Assembly (NCBI GenBank): GCA_963205385.1
Contig: CAUJKE010000014.1
Span: 1 to 59,114 of the forward strand
DNA length: 59,114 nt
DNA from: Planctomycetota bacterium
GTDB lineage: Bacteria > Planctomycetota > Planctomycetia > Pirellulales > Pirellulaceae
Direction of reading: 5' to 3'
Made by a program: the position numbers and the translations under genes. The notes beneath the pieces are model-generated. The model made no database searches and was not told the origin of the DNA. It saw only the letters and a list, made by a program, of their open reading frames with translations. Each line of letters starts with the position of its first letter. Position 1 is the stretch's first letter. Below are positions 16,951-26,469 of the stretch, one piece after another.

Positions 16951-18360
16951 CTAGGCGTCCAAGTGAACGGTGCGGGCTCTGGCCTGAAAGTTTGGCGGTT
17001 CGACAGGCGTCGGCCCGGAGCCTTCGTCCAGAATGGAGCGGTCGCGACCGCTCCGTTTGGCCTGCTGTACCAATTGAGAAAGCCGCGAGAGCAACGTCAC
17101 GGAGTTGTCTGCTTTTTGGATTTCAGCCACGGCGAAGCTCGCGGTGAGATCAAACGGTTCTTCGTCGAGTTCGAACGTGGTGACTTTTAGGTTTTGTCGA
17201 ATGCGTTCCGCGGCGCTGGCGGCGCTGCGCGCTCCGGTATCTCCCAAGAACAGCAAGAATGACTGCCCAGACAAACGCACGGCGCAATCGCAGCCCCGGT
17301 CGCGGCGGACCTGCGCGTCAATCCAACGCGCGACGCCTGCAAGGAGCGAATCGATTTGTCGCGCGCCGTGGCGGTCGTTGAGTTTGCTGATACGGTCGAG
17401 ATCGACTTGCACGCAACTGACCAGGCGCTGCCGTGCGGGATCGTCGCGCCACCATTGCTCCAATAAGAATTCTAAACCAAACCGATTCAAGAGCCCCGTT
17501 AGTCCATCCAGTTGAAACTTGCGCTCCAGCGTGTGAATCTTCTTCTCTGCCGCCATGATCGCGACGAGCGAATCAGACATGCGGTCGCGCAGCGTGTGGG
17601 CCAGGTCGATTAACCGACAAAGCTCGCGCTTGAGCTGCTTGCCGGCCTCGTCGATGTCGGCGGCGATGGTTAGTGTGCTCAAGTTGCTGAGCGTGGTTTC
17701 GATCTGCGCCGCTTGATCGAGCAGCACGTTTTCAAGTTCGAGCGCCGCCCCTTCGAACGCCCCCAGGCTTCCGCGACGGTCGCTGAGGTGCGCGGCCGCA
17801 TCGGCCTGCTTATGCAACCAATCCTGGTTCACCTTGCAAAGTTCATGGGCGATGGCCTGCAAGTCGTCGGCCATCGGGGGCGAATCGAAGGTCCGCAACA
17901 GATCATCCACACCCAACAAGCGACTTCGATAATGGCCGACTTCCAGGCGCAGCACCTGCACCGAAGCTTCCACAAAATTACCGGCTTCGGGGGCCTCCGT
18001 TTCCAACGCAGCGAGCCAATCCGTCGGCAACTCCGCATCGGGCTCAAGCACCGGTTCCGCGTCTAGGTTGGCGGGAGCAATTGGTATTGGAAGGGGAGCG
18101 GCTGGCATCGGAGGCGCCGGGAGTTGCGCGGCTGATGGTGGCGTTACTGATGCTGGCGGAAGAGGAGCGACGGCGACAGGCCCAGCAATTACAGGCTGGA
18201 TCTCGCGCTGCTGTGCCAGCGCTGCTGCACGTCGCTTCCGCCACGCTTCCCAGCGTGAACGGACGCGCGGAGCTTGCTCCAGCGCCACGGCCAAGGTAAA
18301 GCCGAAGCTTAAATTGAGGATCGCAAAGATCAGGATCGCCCAAATCATGAATTCGTTCAA
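16951..18360 (-). CDS. Membrane-anchored degenerate GGDEF domain protein
   Basis: The 469-residue protein begins with one transmembrane helix (about residues 6-28), then a Pro/Ala-rich linker, a long helical region (about 110-285) that may be a sensory or dimerising coil, and a GGDEF-type domain (about 290-440) introduced by KFQLDGLTGLLNRFGLEFLL. The active-site loop reads SGQSF at 364-368 instead of GG(D/E)EF, so it should not make c-di-GMP. The allosteric I-site is kept as RGCD, exactly five residues upstream. It may therefore be a c-di-GMP receptor rather than a synthase. It stands alone, convergent with the esterase-like gene. Confidence 0.82.
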   Translation of the reverse strand: MNEFMIWAILIFAILNLSFGFTLAVALEQAPRVRSRWEAWRKRRAAALAQQREIQPVIAGPVAVAPLPPASVTPPSAAQLPAPPMPAAPLPIPIAPANLDAEPVLEPDAELPTDWLAALETEAPEAGNFVEASVQVLRLEVGHYRSRLLGVDDLLRTFDSPPMADDLQAIAHELCKVNQDWLHKQADAAAHLSDRRGSLGAFEGAALELENVLLDQAAQIETTLSNLSTLTIAADIDEAGKQLKRELCRLIDLAHTLRDRMSDSLVAIMAAEKKIHTLERKFQLDGLTGLLNRFGLEFLLEQWWRDDPARQRLVSCVQVDLDRISKLNDRHGARQIDSLLAGVARWIDAQVRRDRGCDCAVRLSGQSFLLFLGDTGARSAASAAERIRQNLKVTTFELDEEPFDLTASFAVAEIQKADNSVTLLSRLSQLVQQAKRSGRDRSILDEGSGPTPVEPPNFQARARTVHLDA

Positions 18361-18508
18361 TAACAGCGCACTTCATCGCCCCACGACGTAGCGCGCGCAG
18401 TGGTCTTACACACTCAACGTTAGGACAGCCCACGGCGGGAAGCGGCCGGATTCCTGCCCACGCTGGATGGATTCGGACAGATGGCAACGATGGTAACGTT
18501 TGTGCGAG

Positions 18509-19519
18509 CTAAGCCGGCGAGTCATCCAGGCCGCGGAAGACCTTTTGATGGAGCGGATTGCGGTGCGAAGTGAACGGCCCCGTGGCCGGTTCCGCGAGGA
18601 CGCCGAACATCATCTGCAATTTGGCGTCGATATCGTCCGCGTAATGCACCAATAGCGCTTCCGGCGTCATCGGCGGTTTGGGCGAGCCCCACTCCGCGGT
18701 CCGTTGGTGCGCGATGATGAGATGCTCGAGCCGCAACAACGTTTCGGCGGCGATCGGCTCCCGCTCGGCGGCGGCGAGGAGGATGTCGCGCCCCAGCACA
18801 ATATGGCCAATCAACTCGCCAGAGGGCGTGAACTGGGCGCCGCTGGGACCAACCGCCAACTCGCGCAACTTGCCGATATCGTGCAAAATGGCGCCAGCAA
18901 TGACGAGATCGCGCGACAGGGGCGGCGTTAAATCCGGATATTCCTCCAGATAGCGATCTGCCAGCAGCATGGCATTCTTGGTGACGCTCAGCACGTGCTC
19001 GACAAAGCCGCCCAGAAACGCATGGTGATGCCACACCGCCGCCGGTAGCGTGAGCAGCGTGGCTCGATGCTCGATGAGAATCGCGGCCACCAGGCGGGAT
19101 AAGGCAGCGTCCTGGATCTCGCGCTGGGCAATCTCCAGCAGTTGCGTGAAACGTTCGAGCGGGTCGAACCGCGAGCGCGGGACGCACATCAGCTCATCGA
19201 AGCCATCCGCGCGATCGGCGGGCGTAGCGCAGCGAATCCTGTGGATCTCTAGTTGCGGACCGTAACTCGATTCGCGATAGACCACCCGCAGTTTATAGAA
19301 CTCACCGACCCGCCAATCATCGCGGGCGGCTTCACAGTGCGGCGAGTCGTTCCAGATGGGGAACGTCACCTCGCGCGTCGCGTCGCGGAAGGTCACTCGC
19401 CAGTAAACGCGGCCATCGCGCGTCTTGGCTTCTTCCTTCGCACTCAAGAGGGCAAACGTATCCGCTTCTTGACCATTGACCAGTTCGCACAACGGCACAA
19501 TCGGGAGCGACGTAGGCAT
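18509..19519 (-). CDS. YhaM-like OB-fold/HD domain protein (putative 3'-5' exoribonuclease)
   Basis: The predicted start is ATG 19519; a GTG 12 bases further upstream is possible. The 336-residue protein has an N-terminal OB-fold (residues 5-100, GRVYWRVTFRDATREVTFPIW) and a C-terminal HD domain: WHHHAFLGGFVEHVL provides His ligands and ILHDIGKL the HD pair, with HLIIAHQ following. This order matches YhaM/CBF1-type 3'-5' exoribonucleases of Gram-positive bacteria and related proteins in planctomycetes. The stop codon of the acyltransferase gene lies 8 bp upstream of the chosen start, so the two are probably cotranscribed. RNase activity is inferred by family only. Confidence 0.82.
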   Translation of the reverse strand: MPTSLPIVPLCELVNGQEADTFALLSAKEEAKTRDGRVYWRVTFRDATREVTFPIWNDSPHCEAARDDWRVGEFYKLRVVYRESSYGPQLEIHRIRCATPADRADGFDELMCVPRSRFDPLERFTQLLEIAQREIQDAALSRLVAAILIEHRATLLTLPAAVWHHHAFLGGFVEHVLSVTKNAMLLADRYLEEYPDLTPPLSRDLVIAGAILHDIGKLRELAVGPSGAQFTPSGELIGHIVLGRDILLAAAEREPIAAETLLRLEHLIIAHQRTAEWGSPKPPMTPEALLVHYADDIDAKLQMMFGVLAEPATGPFTSHRNPLHQKVFRGLDDSPA

Positions 19520-19527
19520 GGAACGTC

Positions 19528-20787
19528 TCACGCAGAGATGGATGCGGCAGGGCTAACTTTTGGCTTGGCGAGCGGATCCTCAATGAGCGGCGACTCCTCC
19601 GCCAGGCGATTGATCATGGCTTGCAACTGCTGCTCGATTGCGTGCATCAGCGGATCCACCGTCGCCAACCGGTCGCGCTCGGGGCTAACGACGATCGCAT
19701 CTCCGACCTCAATGACCACTTTCAAATGGCCATGCACGCGAGCTTTGCCGTTGAGATCTTCCTCAAAGCGTTCGATCGTTTCCAGCAACCGGTCAACCGA
19801 TGGTTGCGACGTGAGATAGTCCGGCGGATAGCAGGAAATCTGTTGCGCGAGGTAGATGTCGTGCAGTTGATCCCAGCGGCGCTCGCGTTCTTCACTAGAG
19901 AGGCGGCCTTGCACCATCTCCGGCATGATCTTGACGCGGAGGGCCTTGACGCGCGGAATGACGCCTCCCGACTGAGCGCTGCCGATCCACTCTTCCTCAA
20001 GCGGACTCAGTAGGCGATCGATCAGCTTGGGCAAGCGCTCGGCCAGGCGTCCCGGTTGCGGCGCGCCGAAATATTCCATTTCCTTGAGCGCGACCAGTGC
20101 GACGCCAACTTTGGAAACGCGATCTACAATCGGCTTTTTACGCCGCGGCCGCCAGGAGAGTTGCTGTTCGATCTCGGTGAGGACTTTATCCGCGGCAGCG
20201 ATCAGATCGCCTTGGAACAAATACTTAATCGCGACCGGATGCACGACCACTTGCCCGCCACCGCGTTTCTTGCGTTTCTTTGCCCCGGCCCTCGCGATGA
20301 AGGAGACGCCGTCGAGCAGCGCGTGCAAGCGATCGTTGGTCCGCGTCGAACCTCCCTCGGGAAAGATGATCAGCGGCCGCTTGCCCGTGTTGAGGATGTC
20401 GATGGCCGTGTTGATCGCCTGCATATCCACCCCTTCACGGTTGACGCTGAACGCGCCCATTTTGTGAATGGCCCAACCTAAGAACGGGCTTTGGTTGAAC
20501 AAGTGCCAACTCGCCATGGCGAAGACGTTGGTCCTCGCGGCGCGGGCCAGGTAGCCGACCGCCAACGGATCGCCGGTCCGCGGATGATTGGGCGTGAGCA
20601 TCACGCCGTGGCCTGCATCGAGCGACGCCCGCAGACGATCGGCGTGGCGAACTTCGTGGGCGACGACCCCTTCCTTCTTCCGCAAGTAGATGCTGTACAA
20701 GTCGAAGAACTGAATGAACGAAGGCCACCACTCGCCACGATGGGGCGGCACAAACTTGTAAGGCTTTTCAACGATAATCGATTGCAT
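19528..20787 (-). CDS. PlsC-type 1-acyl-glycerol-3-phosphate acyltransferase family protein
   Basis: The 419-residue protein carries the LPLAT/PlsC acyltransferase core: the catalytic NHxxxxD motif at residues 67-73 (NHPRTGD), GAFSVNREG near 111-119, and FPEGG at 142-146. These enzymes acylate lysophosphatidate or related acceptors at the membrane. It is longer than PlsC (about 240-270 residues); the extra C-terminal half (about 230-400) is soluble, charged and unassigned. There is no strong N-terminal membrane helix. It lies directly upstream of the OB-HD gene. The acceptor substrate cannot be told from sequence. Confidence 0.85.
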   Translation of the reverse strand: MQSIIVEKPYKFVPPHRGEWWPSFIQFFDLYSIYLRKKEGVVAHEVRHADRLRASLDAGHGVMLTPNHPRTGDPLAVGYLARAARTNVFAMASWHLFNQSPFLGWAIHKMGAFSVNREGVDMQAINTAIDILNTGKRPLIIFPEGGSTRTNDRLHALLDGVSFIARAGAKKRKKRGGGQVVVHPVAIKYLFQGDLIAAADKVLTEIEQQLSWRPRRKKPIVDRVSKVGVALVALKEMEYFGAPQPGRLAERLPKLIDRLLSPLEEEWIGSAQSGGVIPRVKALRVKIMPEMVQGRLSSEERERRWDQLHDIYLAQQISCYPPDYLTSQPSVDRLLETIERFEEDLNGKARVHGHLKVVIEVGDAIVVSPERDRLATVDPLMHAIEQQLQAMINRLAEESPLIEDPLAKPKVSPAASISA

Positions 20788-20884
20788 TCACGAAACTTAG
20801 CGAGCACGGCCAGTCAATGCAATCCGGCAGGCCAAAGCCTCCCCCGGCGACCAAGGAGATATCTCATTCCGCGAGTGGAAATCC

Positions 20885-21895
20885 TCACGCCCAGCGCGCG
20901 CTGTTGCCGGAATCCGACTCATAGCCCTGCGGATGCGTGCGGTGCCAGTTCCAGGCGGTGGCGACGATGGAATCGAGATCCTCGTACTGCGGCCGCCAGG
21001 CGAGTTCGCGCTGAGCGCGGCGACTATCGGCCACCAGCACCGGCGGATCGCCAGCGCGGCGGGGGCCAAGTTGTTCGGGAATGGGATGCCCCGTGGCGCG
21101 ACGGCAAGCGTCAAGCACTTCCCGCACGCTGTGGCCACGCCCCGTTCCCAAATTGAGTTGCAAGCCTTGGCCAGGGATCAGCTTGTCGAGCGCCTTCAAA
21201 TGGGCAGTCGCCAGGTCATCGACGTGGATGTAATCGCGGACGCACGTCCCGTCCGGTGTGGGGTAGTCGTCGCCGAAAATGGTGATCTGATCGCGCTGCC
21301 CTAGCGCTACTTGCAGCACAATCGGGATCAAGTGCGACTCCGGCGTGTGGTCTTCGCCCAAGTCGCCTTCCGGCGTCGCGCCGGCGGCGTTGAAGTAGCG
21401 GAGCGCCGCATAGCTCCAGTCATACGCGCAGGCGTAGTCGGCCAAGGCATGTTCGATCACCAGCTTGGTGAAGCCATAAGGATTGATCGGCTGCTGCGGG
21501 CAATCTTCCGCAATCGGCATCTGCTGTGGTTCGCCATAGGTCGCGGTGGTGCTGGAAAAGATGAATTTGCTAACGCCGGCGGCGCGCATCGCTTCGAGGA
21601 GCGACAACGCAGCGGTGACGTTGTTGGCGTAATACAGCGCGGGATCCGTGACCGATTCGTTGACCAGTGCGAACGCGGCGAAGTGCATCACCGCTGCGAT
21701 TTGCTTTTCCCGGAGCACGTCCGTGAGGAACTTGCGATCCGCGAGTTCGCCGACAATCAAGCGCCCCGGGAGCGCCGCGGCGGCGTGGCCGCGCGAAAGG
21801 TTGTCGTAAATCCAAACCTCATGACCTGCGCGGGCAAGCACGCGGCAAGCATGGGAACCGACATATCCGGCGCCGCCGGTGACGAGAATATTCAC
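20885..21895 (-). CDS. galE: UDP-glucose 4-epimerase
   Basis: GalE interconverts UDP-glucose and UDP-galactose in an extended short-chain dehydrogenase fold. I chose the GTG at 21895 because it begins exactly at the conserved MNILVTGGAG start and has AGGAG 9 bases upstream. The 336-residue product is the usual GalE length. Visible residues are the NAD loop GGAGYVGSH (7-15), FSSTTATYGEP (113-123), and the catalytic Tyr140-Lys144 in NPYGFTK. Further family segments are YFNAAGA and LGTGRGHSVREVL. It may supply sugars to the surface-glycan genes of the first region, although it is not linked to them. Confidence 0.94.
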   Translation of the reverse strand: MNILVTGGAGYVGSHACRVLARAGHEVWIYDNLSRGHAAAALPGRLIVGELADRKFLTDVLREKQIAAVMHFAAFALVNESVTDPALYYANNVTAALSLLEAMRAAGVSKFIFSSTTATYGEPQQMPIAEDCPQQPINPYGFTKLVIEHALADYACAYDWSYAALRYFNAAGATPEGDLGEDHTPESHLIPIVLQVALGQRDQITIFGDDYPTPDGTCVRDYIHVDDLATAHLKALDKLIPGQGLQLNLGTGRGHSVREVLDACRRATGHPIPEQLGPRRAGDPPVLVADSRRAQRELAWRPQYEDLDSIVATAWNWHRTHPQGYESDSGNSARWA

Positions 21896-22119
21896 TGCGT
21901 GGAACTCCTGACAATGCGCGGCGATGTTTGCGACCAGGCCGCTACCAAACCTAAATTCGCTACGACCGTAACGGACTGGGCGAATCCCAGGACGCCACGC
22001 GAACAACGGCGTCAAGTGCGCGCAGCAGGCGTTACGAATGTAGTGTAGGTCGCCGGACTGGTTTGCAGAAGACGAACCGCAGGCCACCTCTCCAAGGCCA
22101 CTCGTCGAAGGCTACCGCC

Positions 22120-23067
22120 ATGCCACCGCTCAAACAAAAACTGCTTGCCCGTGCCCCCAGCGCCGCGAGCGGCCACTCCGCCGAGCGCTGGTGTTCGCTA
22201 TTTTTAGAATACGCCCGAAGTGAATGCCACCTGGCGGCCAACACCATCGCGGCCTACGAGCGTGACCTTCGCCGCTTTCGCGTATGGCTCGCAGGGCGCA
22301 GCCTGCTCAGCCTCACGGTGCAGCAGCTCTCTGAATACGTCCGCTGGCTGCACAGCCAGAAGCTGGCGACGGCGAGCATTTCACGGCATTTGGTGGCGCT
22401 GAAGGTGTTCTTTCGCTACCTGCAACTGGAAGGGGCCGTGCAGGAGAACACCGCAGAACTGCTCGGCAGTCCCAAGCTGTGGCAGCGCGTGCCGGAAGTC
22501 ATGTCGGCGCCGGTGGTGGAGGAATTATTGCGGGCGCCCAAACCGTTCGACCCCTACTGGCGGCGCGATCGGGCGGTACTCGAATTGCTCTATGCCACTG
22601 GTTGCCGGGCGTCGGAAGTCTCGTACTTGCGCACCCGCGACGTGCACTTGCCGGAGTCTTATTGCCGCGTCTATGGCAAGGGGAACAAGGAGCGGATGGT
22701 GCCGCTAGGCGAACCGGCGGTCGCCGCGATTCAGTTGTATTTAGAACAGGAACGGCCCCAACTCGCGGCGGCGAGCAGTTCCGGCCCGCCAGAGTGGTTG
22801 CTACTCACGCGGCGCGGCAAGCGGTTGCGGCGCGAGGCGATTTGGGAGTTGATGAAGCGTTACGTCCTGCGCACTGGGGCTTCTCCAGATGTTAGCCCGC
22901 ACACGCTGCGACATAGTTTCGCCACGCATGTGCTGGCCGGCGGCGCGGACTTGCGCCAGGTGCAAGAAATGCTCGGTCATGCCAGCATCGCAACAACGCA
23001 AATCTATACGCACGTCGATCAAACGCGGCTTAAGAAGATCCACCAGTCGTTTCACCCTCGGGCGTAA
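22120..23067 (+). CDS. xerD: Tyrosine recombinase XerC/XerD
   Basis: This 315-residue site-specific recombinase probably resolves chromosome dimers at dif. The N-terminal SAM-like core-binding domain spans about 22-110, and the catalytic domain 130-315 has the full set: Arg163 (GCRASEV), Lys187 (YGKGNKE), His261 and Arg264 (HTLRHSF), His287 (LGHAS) and nucleophile Tyr296 (IYTHVD). ATG 22120 is preferred over a TTG 57 bases upstream. No direct repeats, integrase-type arm-binding domain or cargo genes adjoin it, so a chromosomal Xer role is likelier than a mobile-element integrase. C versus D cannot be settled without a second copy. Confidence 0.88.
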   Translation: MPPLKQKLLARAPSAASGHSAERWCSLFLEYARSECHLAANTIAAYERDLRRFRVWLAGRSLLSLTVQQLSEYVRWLHSQKLATASISRHLVALKVFFRYLQLEGAVQENTAELLGSPKLWQRVPEVMSAPVVEELLRAPKPFDPYWRRDRAVLELLYATGCRASEVSYLRTRDVHLPESYCRVYGKGNKERMVPLGEPAVAAIQLYLEQERPQLAAASSSGPPEWLLLTRRGKRLRREAIWELMKRYVLRTGASPDVSPHTLRHSFATHVLAGGADLRQVQEMLGHASIATTQIYTHVDQTRLKKIHQSFHPRA

Positions 23068-23088
23068 TGCCTGGAACCCCGCGCTCAC

Positions 23089-23104
23089 GGCTCCCGGCGG
23101 AGCC
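23089..23104 (+). terminator. Hairpin downstream of the xer gene
   Basis: GGCTCC and GGAGCC enclose a CGGC loop, a perfect 6-bp stem starting 22 bases after the recombinase stop codon. No T-run follows, so it may act as a Rho-assisted terminator or a 3'-end stabiliser. Confidence 0.4.
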
Positions 23105-23153
23105 GCACATCGGTTGCCAGCGGCGTGATGTTGCCCCTGGCCCCACGCCGCCC

Positions 23154-23169
23154 GCTCACGGCGGTGAGC
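23154..23169 (-). terminator. Hairpin downstream of the exbD-type gene
   Basis: GCTCAC and GTGAGC enclose GGCG; with the flanking C and G the stem reaches 7 bp. It sits between the two convergent transcription units, about 70 bases after the last ExbD gene on the minus strand. There is no T-run on either side. Confidence 0.35.
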
Positions 23170-23241
23170 GCCGCCATGGTGTGCTCGTAGCGGAGTGTGT
23201 CATCGCAGATGAGTTCAATGGAGCGAGTCGAGATGCGTGCG

Positions 23242-23742
23242 CTAACCGGATTCACCGACTTTGCGGGGCGGGGAGAATTTAATCTTCTCCACCAGCTTCA
23301 CGATCTGGTCCCCTTGCTTGTAGCCGCTGACCGAGGTGATCGCTTGCACGACGTTGTCGTACTTGAGGTTGTAGTCGCAATCAAGTTCGACTTCGGCCGT
23401 TTCTTGCAAACTGCCAGGGCCGCGATCATCGCCAATGACGCCGATGATGTAATCGCGCAAACTCGCGAAGCTGGTGCCGAAACTGTTGTCGTTGAGGGCA
23501 ATGCTAGTGAGATTGCCACTCCCATCGGCGCGGAGGCGGATCTTCATGGGCGGGAGCGACTCATCGGGAAGTCCTTCGCGCGGCGCGCTGATCGGCATCT
23601 TGACGTTGAAGTCCCCTTCTTCCGTCACGATCTTGAAGGACATGATGAAGAAGGTCAACAACTGAAAGACGACGTCGATCATCGGCGTCATCTGCAATTC
23701 GACCTTGTCACCTGCCGTAGCTTTACTCTTGCGAATCTTCAT
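23242..23742 (-). CDS. ExbD/TolR-family proton-channel subunit (second copy)
   Basis: The 166-residue protein has the ExbD/TolR layout: a short charged cytosolic N-terminus, one membrane helix with the proton-carrying Asp in MIDVVFQLLTFFIM (about 17-35), and a periplasmic domain. The helix is preceded by LQMTPMID, the family signature. The periplasmic domain is longer than in its neighbour and ends in a Lys/Pro-rich tail. It starts 14 bp after the upstream exbD stop, so the two are translated from one mRNA. ExbD pairs usually differ in partner binding; here the cargo would be the TPR proteins of the same cluster rather than TonB, which I infer from context only. Confidence 0.88.
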   Translation of the reverse strand: MKIRKSKATAGDKVELQMTPMIDVVFQLLTFFIMSFKIVTEEGDFNVKMPISAPREGLPDESLPPMKIRLRADGSGNLTSIALNDNSFGTSFASLRDYIIGVIGDDRGPGSLQETAEVELDCDYNLKYDNVVQAITSVSGYKQGDQIVKLVEKIKFSPPRKVGESG

Positions 23743-23756
23743 GCTCGTTCAACGTC

Positions 23757-24191
23757 CTATAGTTCTTCTTGCGCACGCAAGGCAAAACGATCGAAGCGGG
23801 TTTCCTGGCAAGCCTTAATCACCTCCTGGACTTTGCCGGTGGGGCAGTCCTTGTGCGCCCGAATAATAATCGTGGCAGCCTGCTCGCTCTTGCCTTTGGC
23901 GTGCAGGCTTTCCGCTTCGCGCCCCAAGAGCGCCTTGAGTCCTTCAATGTACACGGTTTGCCCACCCAGAATCACCTCGCCCGACTTGAGGATGTGGAGC
24001 GTGATGGGCTCTTCCAACGGCTTATCCGCCGGGCGGGCCAGTTCGCTCTTGGGAAGTTGCACGGCCGCGTTCTGATCGACCTGGGAGAAGTTTACCATCA
24101 CCATCAAAAAGGCGATGAGCTGAAACGTCATGTCGATCATCGGCGTCATATCGCCTTCGGCGGTCGAGTTGTCTCGCGACTTAATTTTCAT
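23757..24191 (-). CDS. ExbD/TolR-family proton-channel subunit (first copy)
   Basis: The 144-residue protein shows the same architecture as the next gene: a short N-terminus, DMTPMIDMTFQLIAFLMV with the essential Asp (about residues 15-32), and a periplasmic domain. It contains QLPKSELARPADKP just after the membrane and an IIIRAHKDCPTG segment typical of ExbD periplasmic cores. It differs enough from the 166-residue copy to be a separate subunit rather than a recent duplicate. The gene lies 80 bp downstream of the TolQ/ExbB-like gene. Confidence 0.88.
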   Translation of the reverse strand: MKIKSRDNSTAEGDMTPMIDMTFQLIAFLMVMVNFSQVDQNAAVQLPKSELARPADKPLEEPITLHILKSGEVILGGQTVYIEGLKALLGREAESLHAKGKSEQAATIIIRAHKDCPTGKVQEVIKACQETRFDRFALRAQEEL

Positions 24192-24271
24192 GGCTGGGAA
24201 AGTGACCCATCAAAAGGGAATCTGGCGGCGGTCCGCGGCGAATCGAGCCGCGGGGGACGCACGCGCGGGGA

Positions 24272-25069
24272 CTACTTCTTCACGTCGAACCGACTCATCA
24301 ACCCTTCGCTGAGAATGCCGACTTCCAGCGTCAACCGCGCGATGCGGTTCTTCATGATGCCGAACGCGAGAATCGCCGGAATCGCAATCAACAGGCCGAC
24401 CAGGGTCGTGAAGAGCGCGGTCGAAATACCTTCGGCCAGCAAAGAAGGTTTGGGGCTCGTGGCGCTGTTGGCGATGACGCTGAACGATTGAATCATTCCA
24501 TCCACCGTTCCCAACAGGCCGACCATCGGCGCGATCGTGCCGATCATGGCGATGTAGCTCAGGCGATGCTCGAGCTTCATCGTCTCTTCCTCGCCTACTT
24601 CCTGCATTGCTTCAATCGCTTGGGCATAACCGGCGGAGAGTTTTTGCAGCCCGGCCGAAAGCACCTGGCCGAGGAACGACTCGTCGTTCTTGGCCAATTC
24701 ATAAGCTTCCTGATAGCGCTTTTCGTTGAGGTGCGCCTCGAAGCCTTCCACCAGGTGGACGGGGCAGATATTGTCCCGGCGTGCGGCCAATAGGTTCATC
24801 ACCAAGAGGGCTACGAACGTGAACGAAATGATCAGGAACGCCAGGGTGTACTTAATGCCCAGCGCTTGGTACATCCAAACCAAATAGCTCTTGGTCTTGG
24901 TCTTTTCGGGTTCGGCAGTGGAGGCATCGCCGGCGTCCGCGGCGGCGCCATCTTGGGCGACCGCCGAAACCGGGGTGGAGACGATGGCCGCAACCGGCAC
25001 GCCGATCACCAATAACATGAGCAACCAACAAGCCAATTTGGCCCCAGGGCCGACAACAGCGCGAAGCAT
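24272..25069 (-). CDS. MotA/TolQ/ExbB-family proton channel
   Basis: The 265-residue inner-membrane protein is the channel subunit that partners with ExbD. ATG 25069 is chosen because it opens an N-terminal signal/anchor (residues 10-35) and has GGAG 8 bases upstream. After an Ala/Asp-rich periplasmic linker come helix TM1 (about 75-97), a cytosolic stretch, and the family core GTIAPMVGLLGTVDGMI with TM2-TM3 up to LVGLLIAIPAILAFGIM. The signal-peptide-plus-linker extension is common in planctomycete homologues. Together with the two ExbD genes it should form a proton-driven motor; no TonB, TolA, TolB or Pal gene is nearby. Confidence 0.9.
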   Translation of the reverse strand: MLRAVVGPGAKLACWLLMLLVIGVPVAAIVSTPVSAVAQDGAAADAGDASTAEPEKTKTKSYLVWMYQALGIKYTLAFLIISFTFVALLVMNLLAARRDNICPVHLVEGFEAHLNEKRYQEAYELAKNDESFLGQVLSAGLQKLSAGYAQAIEAMQEVGEEETMKLEHRLSYIAMIGTIAPMVGLLGTVDGMIQSFSVIANSATSPKPSLLAEGISTALFTTLVGLLIAIPAILAFGIMKNRIARLTLEVGILSEGLMSRFDVKK

Positions 25070-25356
25070 GGAGGTCTCCAACAAAGCAAGAATGCGAGTG
25101 AACTTGGGGGTACCTGCGCCCCGCACACGGAACAGTTCGTGCGAAGGGGGGACAGATATTGCAACTTGAGCGAACAAATTAAAGTGGTGGTGAAAACGCG
25201 ATGCCCCAAGGGGGTAGACGCAGTTGTAAACAATCCTTTAGTGTAATCAGTACCACGCGATGCGGCAAAGCACCGAATGCGCGGGAAGTTCGAATTTTCT
25301 CGATTCGGCAGACTACCCGCTGGAGGAGGGATGCCCTCAGCGGTTGCGACTGACGG

Positions 25357-26412
25357 TTACTTGCTCGCCCACAAACTGCCGGGATAGGCTTGCTGGAGCT
25401 TGGTGCGAGCTTCCACCGCGCGGTCGTTTTTGTTGGCCGTCGCCCAGAGTTGGCTCAAATGATACAGGGCTTCCGCATGGGCTTCGGAATCACGAAAGAA
25501 CAAGAGATCGGTGTGTAAATAATCCAGGATCGCCTCCTTGTTATTGTTGAGCTTTTGATTGCACAGGCCGCGCGCGTTGTAAGCGTAGGCGAACAGGGAG
25601 GGCTCCTTGGCGGCATCGTTTTTGGCGATGACGTCGTCGACGGCGGCGAGTCCTTCCTTGGCCTTGCCGGTTTCAGCCCAGCAGGCGGCGCGAAAGACGG
25701 TCGCCAACTGCTTCTGCTGCGCGGCGGCAGGCGTGGCGATCGGCGTGTCGATTACGGCGGTATATTTTTGCGCGGCTTCAGCGAACTTCTTGGCCGCCAT
25801 TAGCGGGCGAGCTTCCAACACGGCGCCGCGCATCTTGTATTCGGGCCAAGGGGCCTGGCTGATCTCCGCATAGAATTGGGCGGCCACGTCGTAACGTCCC
25901 ATCGCCATGGCCAGATCGCCGATCATTTCCGCGGCCCCCAGACGGTGAAAACTGCCCGCGTTGTTTTTGTGGAACTCAAATGCGTCCCGCGCGGCGGCCG
26001 TCTTGTCGCCGTTGCCGGCCAGGGCGATTCTGGCCTGACAGTAGGCCTTGTAATACGCCAAATCGGCCTTAACCATGGCCCCTTTGACGCTTGCCGGATC
26101 GATCTTGTTCAAGATCTCGAGGGCGTTTTCCAGATTGCCTTCACGGATACGCGCACGGGCCTGGCCGAGTTCCTGCGGCTCATCGCCGAAAGTGATGACT
26201 TTGACGCCGTCGATCGTCTTGATGTCGTTCACAGAAAAGACGATGTTTTCGCCTGCTTTGTTGACGGTAATTTCAAAGGGAGACATTTTCGTGATCGTGC
26301 CATCGGTGGGCGTGCCATCGGCGCCGACCACGCGATCCAGGTTTTGGGCATGAGCTGTGCCCACCAGCAGCAACAGCGCGCCAGCGGCAAATGTGGAGAT
26401 CAGTTTCTGCAT
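25357..26412 (-). CDS. Exported TPR-like protein of unknown function
   Basis: The 351-residue product has a signal peptide ([18 protein letters not shown], cleavage after AHA). Residues 25-70 form a small beta-rich module ([14 protein letters not shown], then [12 protein letters not shown]), of the kind that precedes TPR arrays in planctomycete periplasmic proteins. From about 75 the protein is helical with TPR-like repeats ([54 protein letters not shown]). It lies 57 bp downstream of the 1043-residue TPR gene and upstream of the TolQ/ExbD genes, so it probably belongs to the same assembly. I know no characterised homologue. Confidence 0.78.
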   Translation of the reverse strand: MQKLISTFAAGALLLLVGTAHAQNLDRVVGADGTPTDGTITKMSPFEITVNKAGENIVFSVNDIKTIDGVKVITFGDEPQELGQARARIREGNLENALEILNKIDPASVKGAMVKADLAYYKAYCQARIALAGNGDKTAAARDAFEFHKNNAGSFHRLGAAEMIGDLAMAMGRYDVAAQFYAEISQAPWPEYKMRGAVLEARPLMAAKKFAEAAQKYTAVIDTPIATPAAAQQKQLATVFRAACWAETGKAKEGLAAVDDVIAKNDAAKEPSLFAYAYNARGLCNQKLNNNKEAILDYLHTDLLFFRDSEAHAEALYHLSQLWATANKNDRAVEARTKLQQAYPGSLWASK

Positions 26413-26469
26413 GACGAGTGGTCCTTATCGAAAGCGATGATGTCTTGGATGTTCTAAAAAGGGAATGAG

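Noticed and set aside
22120..23067. Tyrosine recombinase as the integrase of a mobile element
   Set aside because: No attachment-site repeats, tRNA gene, phage or plasmid genes and no change of base composition nearby; Xer length and motifs fit a housekeeping enzyme.
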